Source: Tunturiibacter gelidiferens
GTDB taxonomy: Bacteria; Acidobacteriota; Terriglobia; Terriglobales; Acidobacteriaceae
Direction of reading: 5' to 3'
NCBI RefSeq assembly: GCF_013410115.1
Contig: NZ_JACCCV010000002.1
Span: 1,364,001 to 1,428,000 of the forward strand
DNA: 64,000 nucleotides
The notes below the pieces were generated by a model. The model saw only the letters and a program-made list of their open reading frames with translations, made no database searches and was not told where the DNA came from. Each line of letters opens with the position of its first letter. Position 1 is the first letter of the stretch. The translations under genes were made by a program, and so were the position numbers. Below, piece after piece: positions 34,332 to 43,978 of this stretch.

Positions 34332-34793
34332 ATGACGAAGGGATTGGGGCCACTGCTTACAATGACGGTTGGGCTTGCCGCACTTTGGATGCTTTCGAAT
34401 GCATGGTCTACGCTGGGTCGGTCCGCAAGTGGAATTCCAGTCCTCTTATCTCATCAATGTAAGCGGCAGGAACTGATGAACATGGGCGACGGTAGAGAGA
34501 TTTTTGTGCGCTATAGGCTTGATCACAGCAGCCTCGTGAACGACGATCTGATGCCTGTGGAAAATGATCTACGCCGTCAAATCAGGATGATCATGGCGAC
34601 CCGTCAGGAACAAGTTCTCTTCTTCTATGCCGATGAGTCATTGCCGTTCGGTCAAGTGGCCGAGGTCTTAGCAGACTTTAGGACAGATGATCCCGCACTC
34701 TGGATCGTGATTCTCACCAAAGAACAGCTGAACTCAGTCGGCCCCGCCCGCGAATACCCGCCGATCTGCTTGCAAGTCATAAATTCCGCATAG
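34332..34793 (+). CDS. ExbD/TolR-like membrane-anchored protein (orphan)
   Basis: A 153-residue protein with one N-terminal hydrophobic segment (about 6-24) and a C-terminal periplasmic-type domain. The FFYADESLPFGQVAEVLADFR stretch (split here as FFYADESLPF and GQVAEVLADFR) and the following WIVILTKEQ resemble the ExbD/TolR fold. No ExbB/TolQ partner is adjacent. The conserved membrane aspartate expected in ExbD is not obvious in the hydrophobic segment, so it may not be a working proton-channel subunit. The start is uncertain: TTG 34314 is also in frame. Confidence 0.6.
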   Translation: MTKGLGPLLTMTVGLAALWMLSNAWSTLGRSASGIPVLLSHQCKRQELMNMGDGREIFVRYRLDHSSLVNDDLMPVENDLRRQIRMIMATRQEQVLFFYADESLPFGQVAEVLADFRTDDPALWIVILTKEQLNSVGPAREYPPICLQVINSA

Positions 34794-34974
34794 CTCGCGT
34801 CGTCTCGGACTGCGGAATTCGCTACGTGGATAAGCACCTCAGGGTCGGAGTTCACGGAAACGGGGTTACGGTAGCAAGCGTTGGCAACCCGGAGCGGGTC
34901 GTGCTGCGCACGATGCCCACCTTAGCGACGATGAGACCGTCATGAAGATGGGGCACCCGAATTCCAGGGCTCTG

Positions 34975-35667
34975 CTAAGTGATGCGGGAGGGGTGCTCTG
35001 TCGGAGGCACAGGCTTGGGCTTCCGGCTGAGGACGAAGCTGCGACGCTTGCGGCGTTTGTCGGAGGCGTGGTCGATCTTCTTCCAGAAGCCGATGAAGTA
35101 GTCGATCGCGGAGATGATGGAGACGATGGTCATCCAGTAGATAGCGGTGACGGCGATGAAGTGGACGCCGACGATATAGCCGCCCCAGTTCCAGTAGTCC
35201 CAACGGTGCGCGAGGATGGCCGCGACGACCGAGACAATCTGGATGACGGTCTTGAGCTTTCCGATCTCGCTGGCTTCGATGGTGAAGCCTTCAGTTGCGG
35301 CGATGCTGCGGAGACCGGAGACCAGGAACTCGCGCCCGATGACCAGGACCGCGATCCAAGGTGGGACCACGCGAGGGTTGTAGGCCACCAGGATGATATA
35401 GGCGGCGGTGACCATGAGCTTGTCGGCGAGGGGGTCGAGCAGCATGCCCATGGTGGTGATCTGTTTGCGGCGGCGGGCGAGGTAGCCGTCGAGGCCGTCG
35501 GTAATGGCGGCAAGGATGAAGACGATGCTGGCGATGATCTCCTGTTCGCCGCCGCGGAGGCCTACCGCTCCGTGTCCGCCGGTGAAGGGGAAGGCGGGCG
35601 AGAGTATCCAGATGAGCAGAGGAACGCATGCGATACGGCTCATCGTGATGGAGTTGGGCAGGTTCAT
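34975..35667 (-). CDS. pgsA: CDP-diacylglycerol-glycerol-3-phosphate 3-phosphatidyltransferase
   Basis: PgsA makes phosphatidylglycerophosphate, the committed step to phosphatidylglycerol and cardiolipin. The 230-residue membrane enzyme has the full CDP-alcohol phosphotransferase motif: D60-G61, A64-R65, G74, D78 and D82 (DGYLARRRKQ...GMLLDPLADK). A loop after the first helix (about 28-42) and a basic, Pro-rich C-terminal tail (about 205-230) make it slightly longer than usual. It is a single gene on the minus strand, divergent from the FG-GAP gene. Confidence 0.93.
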   Translation of the reverse strand: MNLPNSITMSRIACVPLLIWILSPAFPFTGGHGAVGLRGGEQEIIASIVFILAAITDGLDGYLARRRKQITTMGMLLDPLADKLMVTAAYIILVAYNPRVVPPWIAVLVIGREFLVSGLRSIAATEGFTIEASEIGKLKTVIQIVSVVAAILAHRWDYWNWGGYIVGVHFIAVTAIYWMTIVSIISAIDYFIGFWKKIDHASDKRRKRRSFVLSRKPKPVPPTEHPSRIT

Positions 35668-36052
35668 CGAGAGGTTACACAGTCCGCAGCAGGAGTACGC
35701 GGCACACTAGCATTCTGCCACAGTAAGACGCGTGAAAGTGGGAAAGGCTAAAGGCAGCCTGAGTTTGCGGGGCGCGCTTCCTCTTGAGCATAGTCCGACT
35801 TTCCGGCGCAGGAGTGGCTTTGGTTGGCTGTTGGCACCGCGCACGTCAAGCGCTGCGCCCGGCTTTGGCCACGATGGGTAGCTATCGACAAGATAGCTGA
35901 GGTCTTTAACGGAATATGCCGGGGTTTTCGACGACTCTGAGGTTCGTTTTCCATACCCGCAAGGGAAAGGGCTCTTACATAAACCCTTTCCTGTCAGAAG
36001 CCCCTCTCCGTTCATTCGACGACGCCGATAGAGAAGTAGTCCGAGCGTCGAT
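35668..36052. other. Divergent intergenic region between pgsA and the FG-GAP gene
   Basis: 385 bases with no credible ORF. Two inverted repeats are present: AGCTATC/GATAGCT (35880-35898, 5-base loop) and GGAAAGGG/CCCTTTCC (35964-35991, 12-base loop). Both lie on the FG-GAP side and may belong to its 5' UTR. No established riboswitch consensus was matched. Confidence 0.5.
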
Positions 36053-39028
36053 ATGCCGATTCGAAGTGTCTTGCCCAAGACGATTGCACTCTGCTCTCTG
36101 AGCCTTGTTGCCCTGGCTGCGACGGCACAGCAGTTTCAACAACCTCTGGTGATTGCGACGGGGAGTTGGCCGGCAGGGATCGTAGCGGCAGATCTAAACG
36201 GAGACGGCAGGGCCGATCTGATCTATACCGACTACGGCGCGACCGCGACCGCGTCGACGACTCATATTTTGCTGAGTAACGAGGAGGGAACCTTCGCCCC
36301 AGGACAGACACTTGCCACAGCGGGGGCTTCGATTGCCGTTGCCGACTTCAATCACGACGGGCATGTTGATCTCGCATGGGTTTGGGGCGCGGTTGGACTC
36401 GGCAAAGCCTATCTTGCGCTGGGAAGAGGGGACGGAACCTTTGCACCGGCGCAGGAGCTTGGCACCTTCGCGATTGTGGGAACGAAGGCACCGCAGTTCC
36501 TCTACGTGATGGGAGCGCAGCTGCACGATACGGGGCCCTTGGATCTGCTGGTGGAGGATGCTGCCAACCCTTCGTTGATTACGCTGACGATGGACGAGAG
36601 CGGCACGCTGGTGAGGATCGTCGGGACGCGACTCGCGAACGGCGTGGGGCCGATGGCGACAGCAGATCTAAACGGGGATGGTCACACCGATCTGGTGATT
36701 CAGTCTGTCGCCGGCGGCGCAGCAGATGTCTTTCTTGGCTCGACGGATGGACTGCTGACTGCTGCCGGGACCTATGCGGGATCAAGCGCGGCACAGAGCA
36801 TGCTGCTGCATGATGTCGATGGCGACGGACATCCCGATCTAGTGCTGGAGGGAGTTGGGGGGCGGATTGAGATCTTTCATGGGAACGCGGATGGAAGTTT
36901 TTCGACCACCTCCGAGGGTGGAAGTGGAAGCGCAGACGCGACGACCGGTTTGGGGGGACATCTTGTCGCGGTGACTGATGTTGCGGGGCGGAACAATTTT
37001 TATACAGCGACTCCCGCTGGCATGAGTGTTCTGCTTGGACAGAGCGATTTGAGCCTTACACTGCAGGGAATCTATAACGCGGGACCGGGGCGGACGAACT
37101 TCGCAGTTGCGGACTTCAATGGCGACGGCTTGATGGATGTAGCAGTTGACTCGCCTGAAGGAATTGCGATCCTGGTAGGAAACGCGGATGGAAGACTCGG
37201 GAGTTCGCGCGCGTTTGCGGCAGGACAGCCGGCGTTGAGCGGAGCTTTGGGGCAGTTCAGTGGATCGGGCAATCTGGATGCAGTTGTGAATGTTTCTGCC
37301 TCGCAGGCCCTCCTGCTGCACGGGAATGGAGACGGAACGTTTTCCACTACAGCAACACCGACGACCGCGTACGCGGGTGCGACTGCTAACGCTCAGATTA
37401 CTGGACTGCCGGGAGAGCCGCAGATGGCAGGGCTAGTGCAAGCGGCGGCGGTAACGGTCGATCTCGATGGTGATGGCAACCAGGATGTGATCGTGGCCTA
37501 TGACAACCAAAGCGCTGATCACGCTCACCCGACGGCATCTATAGCGAACGCGATTTATATCTGGTATGGGAACGCCGATGGAAGCTTCTCTTCGCCTGTC
37601 TTGATGGCGCCCTCGCGAAACTTTTTCCAATTGACAGTAGTCGATGTAAATGGCGATGGTCGGCCGGATTTGGTGATGAGCGACGGTTATGTGGTGAATG
37701 TCCAGAACAATCTCGGCGGGCGAATGTTTGGGGAAGAAGCGCACTTCCTGGCGGGAATGGGAATCAATTCAATCTCCGCTGGAGATGTGAATAACGATGG
37801 ATTGACAGACCTGGTCGTTGCTAATGGCGGGACAGTGATTGTGAATCCAGCGATCGGCCGAACAACGCCGGAGAACGATGGCGTAATTACCGGTGGGATC
37901 ACGGTGCTGCTCAGCGGGATCCAGACGAAGACTGTCTCTGGCAGACTCACGGCTGCCCCGAATGCGACGGACTATGGCGAGACCTTCACGCTTGTGGCAC
38001 AGGTCACCCCTCCAGCGAATGGCCCGTCGGTCACGGGAACCGTGACGTTTGCTGTCGACGGCAAGGCGGTGGGGAGCGTGCCGGTGAGCGGCGGTGTAGC
38101 TTCGATCTCTGTCCCCGGAACGGTGCCGATCGGATGGCATGCGTTGACAGCCGAGTACAACGGGAGTTCTACCTACAACAGCGTGGTGTTGAACGGGAGC
38201 CATGCAGTAATGGGCATCCCGACTACGGTGGTCTTCACGATTTCGACGCCGTCGACGATCTACTTCGGACAGACGGTGAGTGGGTCCGCGGTGGTGACTG
38301 CGAGTGATGGCAGCACACCGACCGGAACGATCTCTTTTTTCGACGGCACGACGAATATCTGCACGATCCCTGTAACCCAGGCGGCAAACTGCCCGGCGAG
38401 CGCAGGCTCAGGATTCGCTGTGGGGATACATACACTGACGGCGGTGTACTCAGGAGATGCAACGCATCAGGGATCGACCTCCGCACCGGTGACGGTGACA
38501 GTGCTGCCGCTCGCAGCGACGATGAGTGCGTTCAGTATTTCGGTGACAGGTTCTACGACCACGGTAGTAGGCGGGATGGTGAACCTCCAAGTGGCTGTGG
38601 CTCCTCAGGCCGGTTATCTGCAGCCGGTTCAGTTATCGTGCAGTGATCTGCCGTCGGAGGCGACGTGCAGGTTTGCGACGGGGACGATCCCAGGAGGGGG
38701 CGGGACAACGACACTGCAGTTGCGCATGATGGCCCCACGATCATGCCAGGTTGCGGATTCCGAGTCGCGGACGGCTGGTCTGCCGTTTGCGAGTACGACT
38801 CTCGCGGCGCTGGTTGTTCTGCTCTTACCGGGTAAGCGAAGACGTACGATTAGGAGCCTGCTGATCGCGGTCCTTGCAATTTGCGGAACGGCTTCGCTGA
38901 CAGGATGCGGGGCCTGCACCAACCTGGGGACTAAACCGGGGAGTTATATGATTCGAGTCATTGGGACCGGATCGGGAACGATTGCGAGCATCGTGTCGAC
39001 TAAGGTAAAGGTAACGGTGCAGGACTAG
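36053..39028 (+). CDS. Secreted FG-GAP/VCBS repeat protein with Ig-like domains
   Basis: A 991-residue surface protein. A signal peptide (1-25, ending ATAQ) is followed by at least eight FG-GAP calcium-binding loops (for example DLNGDGRADL, DFNHDGHVDL, DVDGDGHPDL, DLDGDGNQDV, DVNNDGLTDL) forming an integrin-like beta-propeller (about 30-620). Two bacterial Ig-like domains follow (about 640-820). The C-terminal region is unusual: a hydrophobic segment (TTLAALVVLLLPGKRRR), a second hydrophobic stretch ending TGCGAC, then NLGTKPGSY and a short beta tail. This suggests a sorting or anchoring tail. The role is probably adhesion or binding of extracellular material. Confidence 0.85.
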   Translation: MPIRSVLPKTIALCSLSLVALAATAQQFQQPLVIATGSWPAGIVAADLNGDGRADLIYTDYGATATASTTHILLSNEEGTFAPGQTLATAGASIAVADFNHDGHVDLAWVWGAVGLGKAYLALGRGDGTFAPAQELGTFAIVGTKAPQFLYVMGAQLHDTGPLDLLVEDAANPSLITLTMDESGTLVRIVGTRLANGVGPMATADLNGDGHTDLVIQSVAGGAADVFLGSTDGLLTAAGTYAGSSAAQSMLLHDVDGDGHPDLVLEGVGGRIEIFHGNADGSFSTTSEGGSGSADATTGLGGHLVAVTDVAGRNNFYTATPAGMSVLLGQSDLSLTLQGIYNAGPGRTNFAVADFNGDGLMDVAVDSPEGIAILVGNADGRLGSSRAFAAGQPALSGALGQFSGSGNLDAVVNVSASQALLLHGNGDGTFSTTATPTTAYAGATANAQITGLPGEPQMAGLVQAAAVTVDLDGDGNQDVIVAYDNQSADHAHPTASIANAIYIWYGNADGSFSSPVLMAPSRNFFQLTVVDVNGDGRPDLVMSDGYVVNVQNNLGGRMFGEEAHFLAGMGINSISAGDVNNDGLTDLVVANGGTVIVNPAIGRTTPENDGVITGGITVLLSGIQTKTVSGRLTAAPNATDYGETFTLVAQVTPPANGPSVTGTVTFAVDGKAVGSVPVSGGVASISVPGTVPIGWHALTAEYNGSSTYNSVVLNGSHAVMGIPTTVVFTISTPSTIYFGQTVSGSAVVTASDGSTPTGTISFFDGTTNICTIPVTQAANCPASAGSGFAVGIHTLTAVYSGDATHQGSTSAPVTVTVLPLAATMSAFSISVTGSTTTVVGGMVNLQVAVAPQAGYLQPVQLSCSDLPSEATCRFATGTIPGGGGTTTLQLRMMAPRSCQVADSESRTAGLPFASTTLAALVVLLLPGKRRRTIRSLLIAVLAICGTASLTGCGACTNLGTKPGSYMIRVIGTGSGTIASIVSTKVKVTVQD

Positions 39029-39061
39029 CTGCTCAGATTGGAACGCCGGCGACTACGGCAA

Positions 39062-39100
39062 AAGAGGCAGCCTCGTGAGCTGCCTCTTCCTTTGTTGTTG
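39062..39100. terminator. Bidirectional terminator between FG-GAP and glutamate dehydrogenase genes
   Basis: AAGAGGCAGC (39062-39071) pairs perfectly with GCTGCCTCTT (39079-39088), followed by CCTTTGTTGTTG. Convergent genes end at 39028 and 39109. Confidence 0.85.
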
Positions 39101-39108
39101 TGTGAGCT

Positions 39109-40374
<1,266 letters not shown>

Positions 40375-40458
40375 TTTTACTTTCCTTTGTTCTGTTGCTG
40401 GTATCAGCGATTCTCCGGCCATCGTTTTGCCTCACAAGAAGCAGGATACAGCTTGTGC

Positions 40459-40470
40459 CAGACCGGTCTG
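40459..40470. promoter_or_regulatory. 12-bp perfect palindrome in the gdhA-trpE promoter region
   Basis: CAGACCGGTCTG lies 85 bases upstream of gdhA and about 135 bases upstream of trpE. It is a candidate operator for a dimeric regulator of one or both genes. No regulator can be named. Confidence 0.35.
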
Positions 40471-40604
40471 TGGCCAAACTCGAGGAGTATAGGCTCGCCG
40501 AATGACGATGTGCAATCGAACGGATGGGGGAGGAGCCGTTACGATTAAGGCTAGAGCACCTAGCGTAAAACGTGCATAAAGACGCATTTATGATGGATGA
40601 AGCC

Positions 40605-42212
40605 ATGCCTTCTTTCGACTCCAGTTCCCTCCCCTCTGCCCGTGAATTTCTGAAGTTAAGCCGTAAACACTCGCTGGTGCCCGTTTATCGCACTGTGACG
40701 GCAGACCTCGAGACTCCGGTGTCGGCGTTTCTGCGCATCGCGTCCGAGGAGCCGGAGGCATTTCTGTTGGAGTCGGTCGAAGGCGGCGAGCATGTGGGTC
40801 GCTATACCTTTATCGGCATACAGCCGTACAAGAAGATGGTGGCGCGGGGGACGCGGATTACGGTTCGTGAGGGGCGGCGGGAGAGCACCTTTGATGGGGA
40901 CATCTTTGAGGAACTGAAGCGGGCGCTGAGTGGGCATACTCCGGCGCGGCTACCGGGGCTGCCTCCCTTTACGGCTGGGGCGGTGGGGTTCTTTGCGTAT
41001 GACGTGGTGCGGCAGATCGAGAAGCTGCCAACACTTGCGAAGGATGAGCTGGGAGTTCCGGATGCTTGCTTGATGTTTTTTGATCAGGTGTTGGCGTTCG
41101 ACCATGTGAAGAAGGAGATTCACCTGATGGTGACGGCGGACCTGACGCGGGAGGCTCGCGATGGTGCGTATGAGCGGGCCGTGCGGCGACTGAACAAGAT
41201 GGAGAGGCGGCTGGCGGAGGCGCTGCCGGTGCGAAAGAAGAAGAAGCCTGAGGGGAAGCTGAAGATTACTTCTCGGACACCTCGGCTCAAGTTTCTGAAG
41301 GCGGTGGAGAAGACGAAGGAGTACATCGCTTCGGGGGATGTGTTTCAGTGTGTGCTGTCGCAGCGGTTCGATTGTGTGCCGGGGGTGGATGCGTTTGAGG
41401 TGTATCGGGCGCTGCGGATTGTAAACCCTTCGCCGTATATGTACTTTTTGCGGTTTGGGTTGGAGGGAAGAACGAAAGACGAAACGCAGATCCTCCACTT
41501 CGCGAAGGATGACAACAAGAAAGGCAAGTTCGCCGATAAGGGAAACAGTTTCGCGAAGGATGGCGGCAAGAAAAACCAGACGGTAGCGCATATTGTGGGG
41601 TCTTCGCCGGAGCTATTGGTGCGGGTGCATGGGCGCGAGGTGGAGTATCGGCCGATAGCGGGTACGCGTCCGCGGGGTGTGGATGAGGTGAAGGATCGGG
41701 CGATGGAGACGGATCTTCGCGCGGATGAGAAGGAGGTGGCCGAGCACATTATGCTGGTCGACCTGGGGCGGAATGATGTGGGGCGGGTGAGTGAGTTTGG
41801 GTCGGTGAAGGTGAAGGATCTGATGTTCGTGGAGCGGTATAGCCACGTGATGCATATGGTGAGTTCGCTGGAGGGCAAGCTGAAGGCTGGATTGGGGGCG
41901 CTGGATGCGTTTCGTGCGTGCTTCCCTGCCGGGACGCTGAGCGGTGCGCCGAAGATTCGCGCGATGGAGATTATTGAGGAGTTGGAGCCTGCTCGGCGAG
42001 GGGTGTATGGCGGGAGTGTGCTCTATGCAGACTTCAGAGGGAACCTGGATTCGTGCATTGCGATTCGGACGCTGTATATGAATGGCGAGCAGGGACACTT
42101 TCAGGCAGGGGCGGGTATTGTGGCGGACTCGGTGCCGGAGAAGGAGTTTGAAGAGTGTGGGAATAAGGCAAGAGCGGTGATGCGGGCGATTGAGCGGGCG
42201 AGGGGAGTTTAG
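40605..42212 (+). CDS. trpE: Anthranilate synthase component I, with internal insertion
   Basis: TrpE converts chorismate to anthranilate in the first step of tryptophan synthesis. The 535-residue protein has the chorismate-binding motifs: VNPSPYMYFL, GSSPELLVRV, PIAGTRPRG, the long LVDLGRNDVGR segment, and PAGTLSGAPKIRAMEII. Between MYFLRFG and VGSSPELL, where TrpE normally has only a few residues, about 41 extra residues (286-326) are inserted; they are Lys/Asp-rich and contain FAKDDNKK and FAKDGGKK 17 residues apart. Starts at 40572 (GTG), 40590 and 40593 are also in frame. trpG lies 1.2 kb downstream, past an unrelated hydrolase. Confidence 0.92.
   Translation: MPSFDSSSLPSAREFLKLSRKHSLVPVYRTVTADLETPVSAFLRIASEEPEAFLLESVEGGEHVGRYTFIGIQPYKKMVARGTRITVREGRRESTFDGDIFEELKRALSGHTPARLPGLPPFTAGAVGFFAYDVVRQIEKLPTLAKDELGVPDACLMFFDQVLAFDHVKKEIHLMVTADLTREARDGAYERAVRRLNKMERRLAEALPVRKKKKPEGKLKITSRTPRLKFLKAVEKTKEYIASGDVFQCVLSQRFDCVPGVDAFEVYRALRIVNPSPYMYFLRFGLEGRTKDETQILHFAKDDNKKGKFADKGNSFAKDGGKKNQTVAHIVGSSPELLVRVHGREVEYRPIAGTRPRGVDEVKDRAMETDLRADEKEVAEHIMLVDLGRNDVGRVSEFGSVKVKDLMFVERYSHVMHMVSSLEGKLKAGLGALDAFRACFPAGTLSGAPKIRAMEIIEELEPARRGVYGGSVLYADFRGNLDSCIAIRTLYMNGEQGHFQAGAGIVADSVPEKEFEECGNKARAVMRAIERARGV
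41460..41582 (+). repeat. In-frame repeat-like insertion within trpE
   Basis: The inserted segment contains TTCGCGAAGGATG twice (41499-41511 and 41550-41562), 51 bases apart and therefore in frame. The first copy is flanked by ATCCT/AGGAT, which can form a hairpin with the TTCGCGAA palindrome at its end. Composition (AAC/AAG/GAC-rich) differs from the rest of trpE. It resembles a mobile intergenic repeat that has become coding. Confidence 0.65.
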
Positions 42213-42297
42213 TGTTAGTGCGTGAGTCGAATGGAAGAAGCGCGTTTCCGAGTACTAGTATTCGCTTCATAATGAACGCTTTTCGAGGAGGTTTCCT

Positions 42298-43278
42298 GTG
42301 GGTGAGCGATGGAAGATTACCTTGCTATTCAGTGTCACACTCTTACTTCCTATACACGTGATCGCCCAGACCGACTCCTCGCCGCATAAAATCCAGCTCG
42401 TGACCGTCGAACAAGGTGTTCAGCTTGAAGTTCTGGATTGGGGCGGCTCAGGCAGCCCGCTCATCTTTCTAGCCGGGGCTGGAGATACCGCACATCGCTT
42501 AGACGGTTTCGCTCCGCGGTTCACCGGGCAACATCATGTCTATGGCATCACAAGAAGAGGGTTTGGCGCATCGAGCAAACCCGCACCGGCCAACAGCAAT
42601 TACTCGGCGGACCATCTCGGGGATGACGTTCTTGCGGTGATGAAGGCGCTTCAAATCGAACGTCCCGTGCTCGTGGGGCACTCTCTTGCAGGCCAGGAAC
42701 TAAGTTCCATCGGAAGCCGCTTTCCGGAGAAAGTTTCCGGACTCATTTATCTTGACGCCGCAACAAGCTTTGCTTTCTACGATCCAGCGCATCCGCTGTT
42801 ATCGATCGAGATGAACGACCTCAAGCGACGTATCGACGAGATCGAGACCGGTGGCGTGGATGAACAGAAAAAGCTATTGGAACTGGAGGCTGTCATCGCG
42901 AAGTTCGAGACCATTCTTCATCAGAACAACGCGGAGGTGGCAAACATGCCTCCATTACCACCACGCTCGCCGATAGGTGCCGCCCTCAACTTCGGCGCAC
43001 AGAAGTACACAAGCATTCCTGTTCCGATACTTGCCATATATGCTTGCCCACACAATTGGGACCGCTTTCCCGCCAACGAGCCGGACCGCAAAGCCGCTTT
43101 GATTGCGGACGACACAGGACGCTGTACCAACTGGGCCAACGTCCTCAGGCGCGGCGTGCCGAGCGCCCGTGTTGTACTGATCCCGAATGCGGACCACTAT
43201 GTGTACCTCTCCAACGAAACACAGGTCATCGCCGAGATGAAGGAGTTTCTTGCCAGTCTCCATAAAAGTGGAACCTAA
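42298..43278 (+). CDS. Secreted alpha/beta hydrolase
   Basis: A 326-residue hydrolase with an N-terminal signal peptide (cleavage after VIAQ, about 24). It has the alpha/beta-hydrolase nucleophile elbow GHSLAG, an early GAGD oxyanion-type loop, and the catalytic His in NADHYVYLSN. The GTG start at 42298 is strongly supported by GAGGAGG about 6 bases upstream. It separates trpE from trpG, and its codon choice and base composition look less GC-biased than those of both trp genes, suggesting later insertion. The substrate is unknown. Confidence 0.85.
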   Translation: MGERWKITLLFSVTLLLPIHVIAQTDSSPHKIQLVTVEQGVQLEVLDWGGSGSPLIFLAGAGDTAHRLDGFAPRFTGQHHVYGITRRGFGASSKPAPANSNYSADHLGDDVLAVMKALQIERPVLVGHSLAGQELSSIGSRFPEKVSGLIYLDAATSFAFYDPAHPLLSIEMNDLKRRIDEIETGGVDEQKKLLELEAVIAKFETILHQNNAEVANMPPLPPRSPIGAALNFGAQKYTSIPVPILAIYACPHNWDRFPANEPDRKAALIADDTGRCTNWANVLRRGVPSARVVLIPNADHYVYLSNETQVIAEMKEFLASLHKSGT

Positions 43279-43378
43279 CCGCGATTCCAAACATTGGACG
43301 GCGCAATAACTTATCGGCAAGTTCTCGCTAAGCATCGAGAATAGCGTGCTTCGTGGGGCGTAGAATTTAAGGATTGCT

Positions 43379-43966
43379 ATGGTCTTTGTTCTGGATAACT
43401 ACGATTCGTTTACTTACAACCTGGTGCAGTATATGGGTGAGCTTGGGGCCGAGATGGTGATTCGGCGCAACGATGAGCTGACGCCGAAGGAGGTTGAGGC
43501 GCTGCGGCCGGAGAGGATTTTGATCTCGCCGGGGCCTTGTACGCCGCAGGATGCGGGGATCAGCATGGAGCTGATCAAGCACTTCGCCGCGCTGGGGGCG
43601 GCGGGTGGGCCGAGGGTGCCGATTCTTGGGGTGTGCCTGGGGCATCAGGCGATTGGGGCGGCGTTTGGGGGCAATGTGATTCGCGCGCCGAAGCTGATGC
43701 ACGGCAAGACGAGCGAGGTAGAGCATGATGGGAAGACCATCTTTGCGGGTATACCATCGGCGATGACGTGTACGCGGTACCACTCGCTGATTGTGTCGGA
43801 TGAGGGGCTGCCGGAGGAGCTGGAGGTGTCGGCGAGGACGGCGGATGGAGAGACGATTATGGCCCTGCGGCATCGTGAGCTGCCGATTGAAGGGGTGCAG
43901 TTTCATCCGGAGAGCGTGCTGACAGTGCATGGGAAGCAGATCATTCAAAATTTTCTGAAGATGTAG
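43379..43966 (+). CDS. trpG: Anthranilate / aminodeoxychorismate synthase component II (glutamine amidotransferase)
   Basis: Supplies ammonia from glutamine to TrpE (and possibly PabB). The 195-residue class I amidotransferase has [23 protein letters not shown], the catalytic Cys in [10 protein letters not shown], and the His/Glu pair in QFHPESVLT. Given trpE upstream it is called trpG; it may be amphibolic (TrpG/PabA). It is followed after about 10 bases by a FecR-like gene, which is probably co-transcribed. Confidence 0.93.
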   Translation: MVFVLDNYDSFTYNLVQYMGELGAEMVIRRNDELTPKEVEALRPERILISPGPCTPQDAGISMELIKHFAALGAAGGPRVPILGVCLGHQAIGAAFGGNVIRAPKLMHGKTSEVEHDGKTIFAGIPSAMTCTRYHSLIVSDEGLPEELEVSARTADGETIMALRHRELPIEGVQFHPESVLTVHGKQIIQNFLKM

Positions 43967-43978
43967 GGTGGGGTTGTG

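Noticed and set aside
35668..36052. Riboswitch upstream of the FG-GAP gene
   Set aside because: Hairpins are present, but the conserved core bases of the cyclic-di-GMP, TPP, cobalamin, FMN or glycine classes were not matched by eye.
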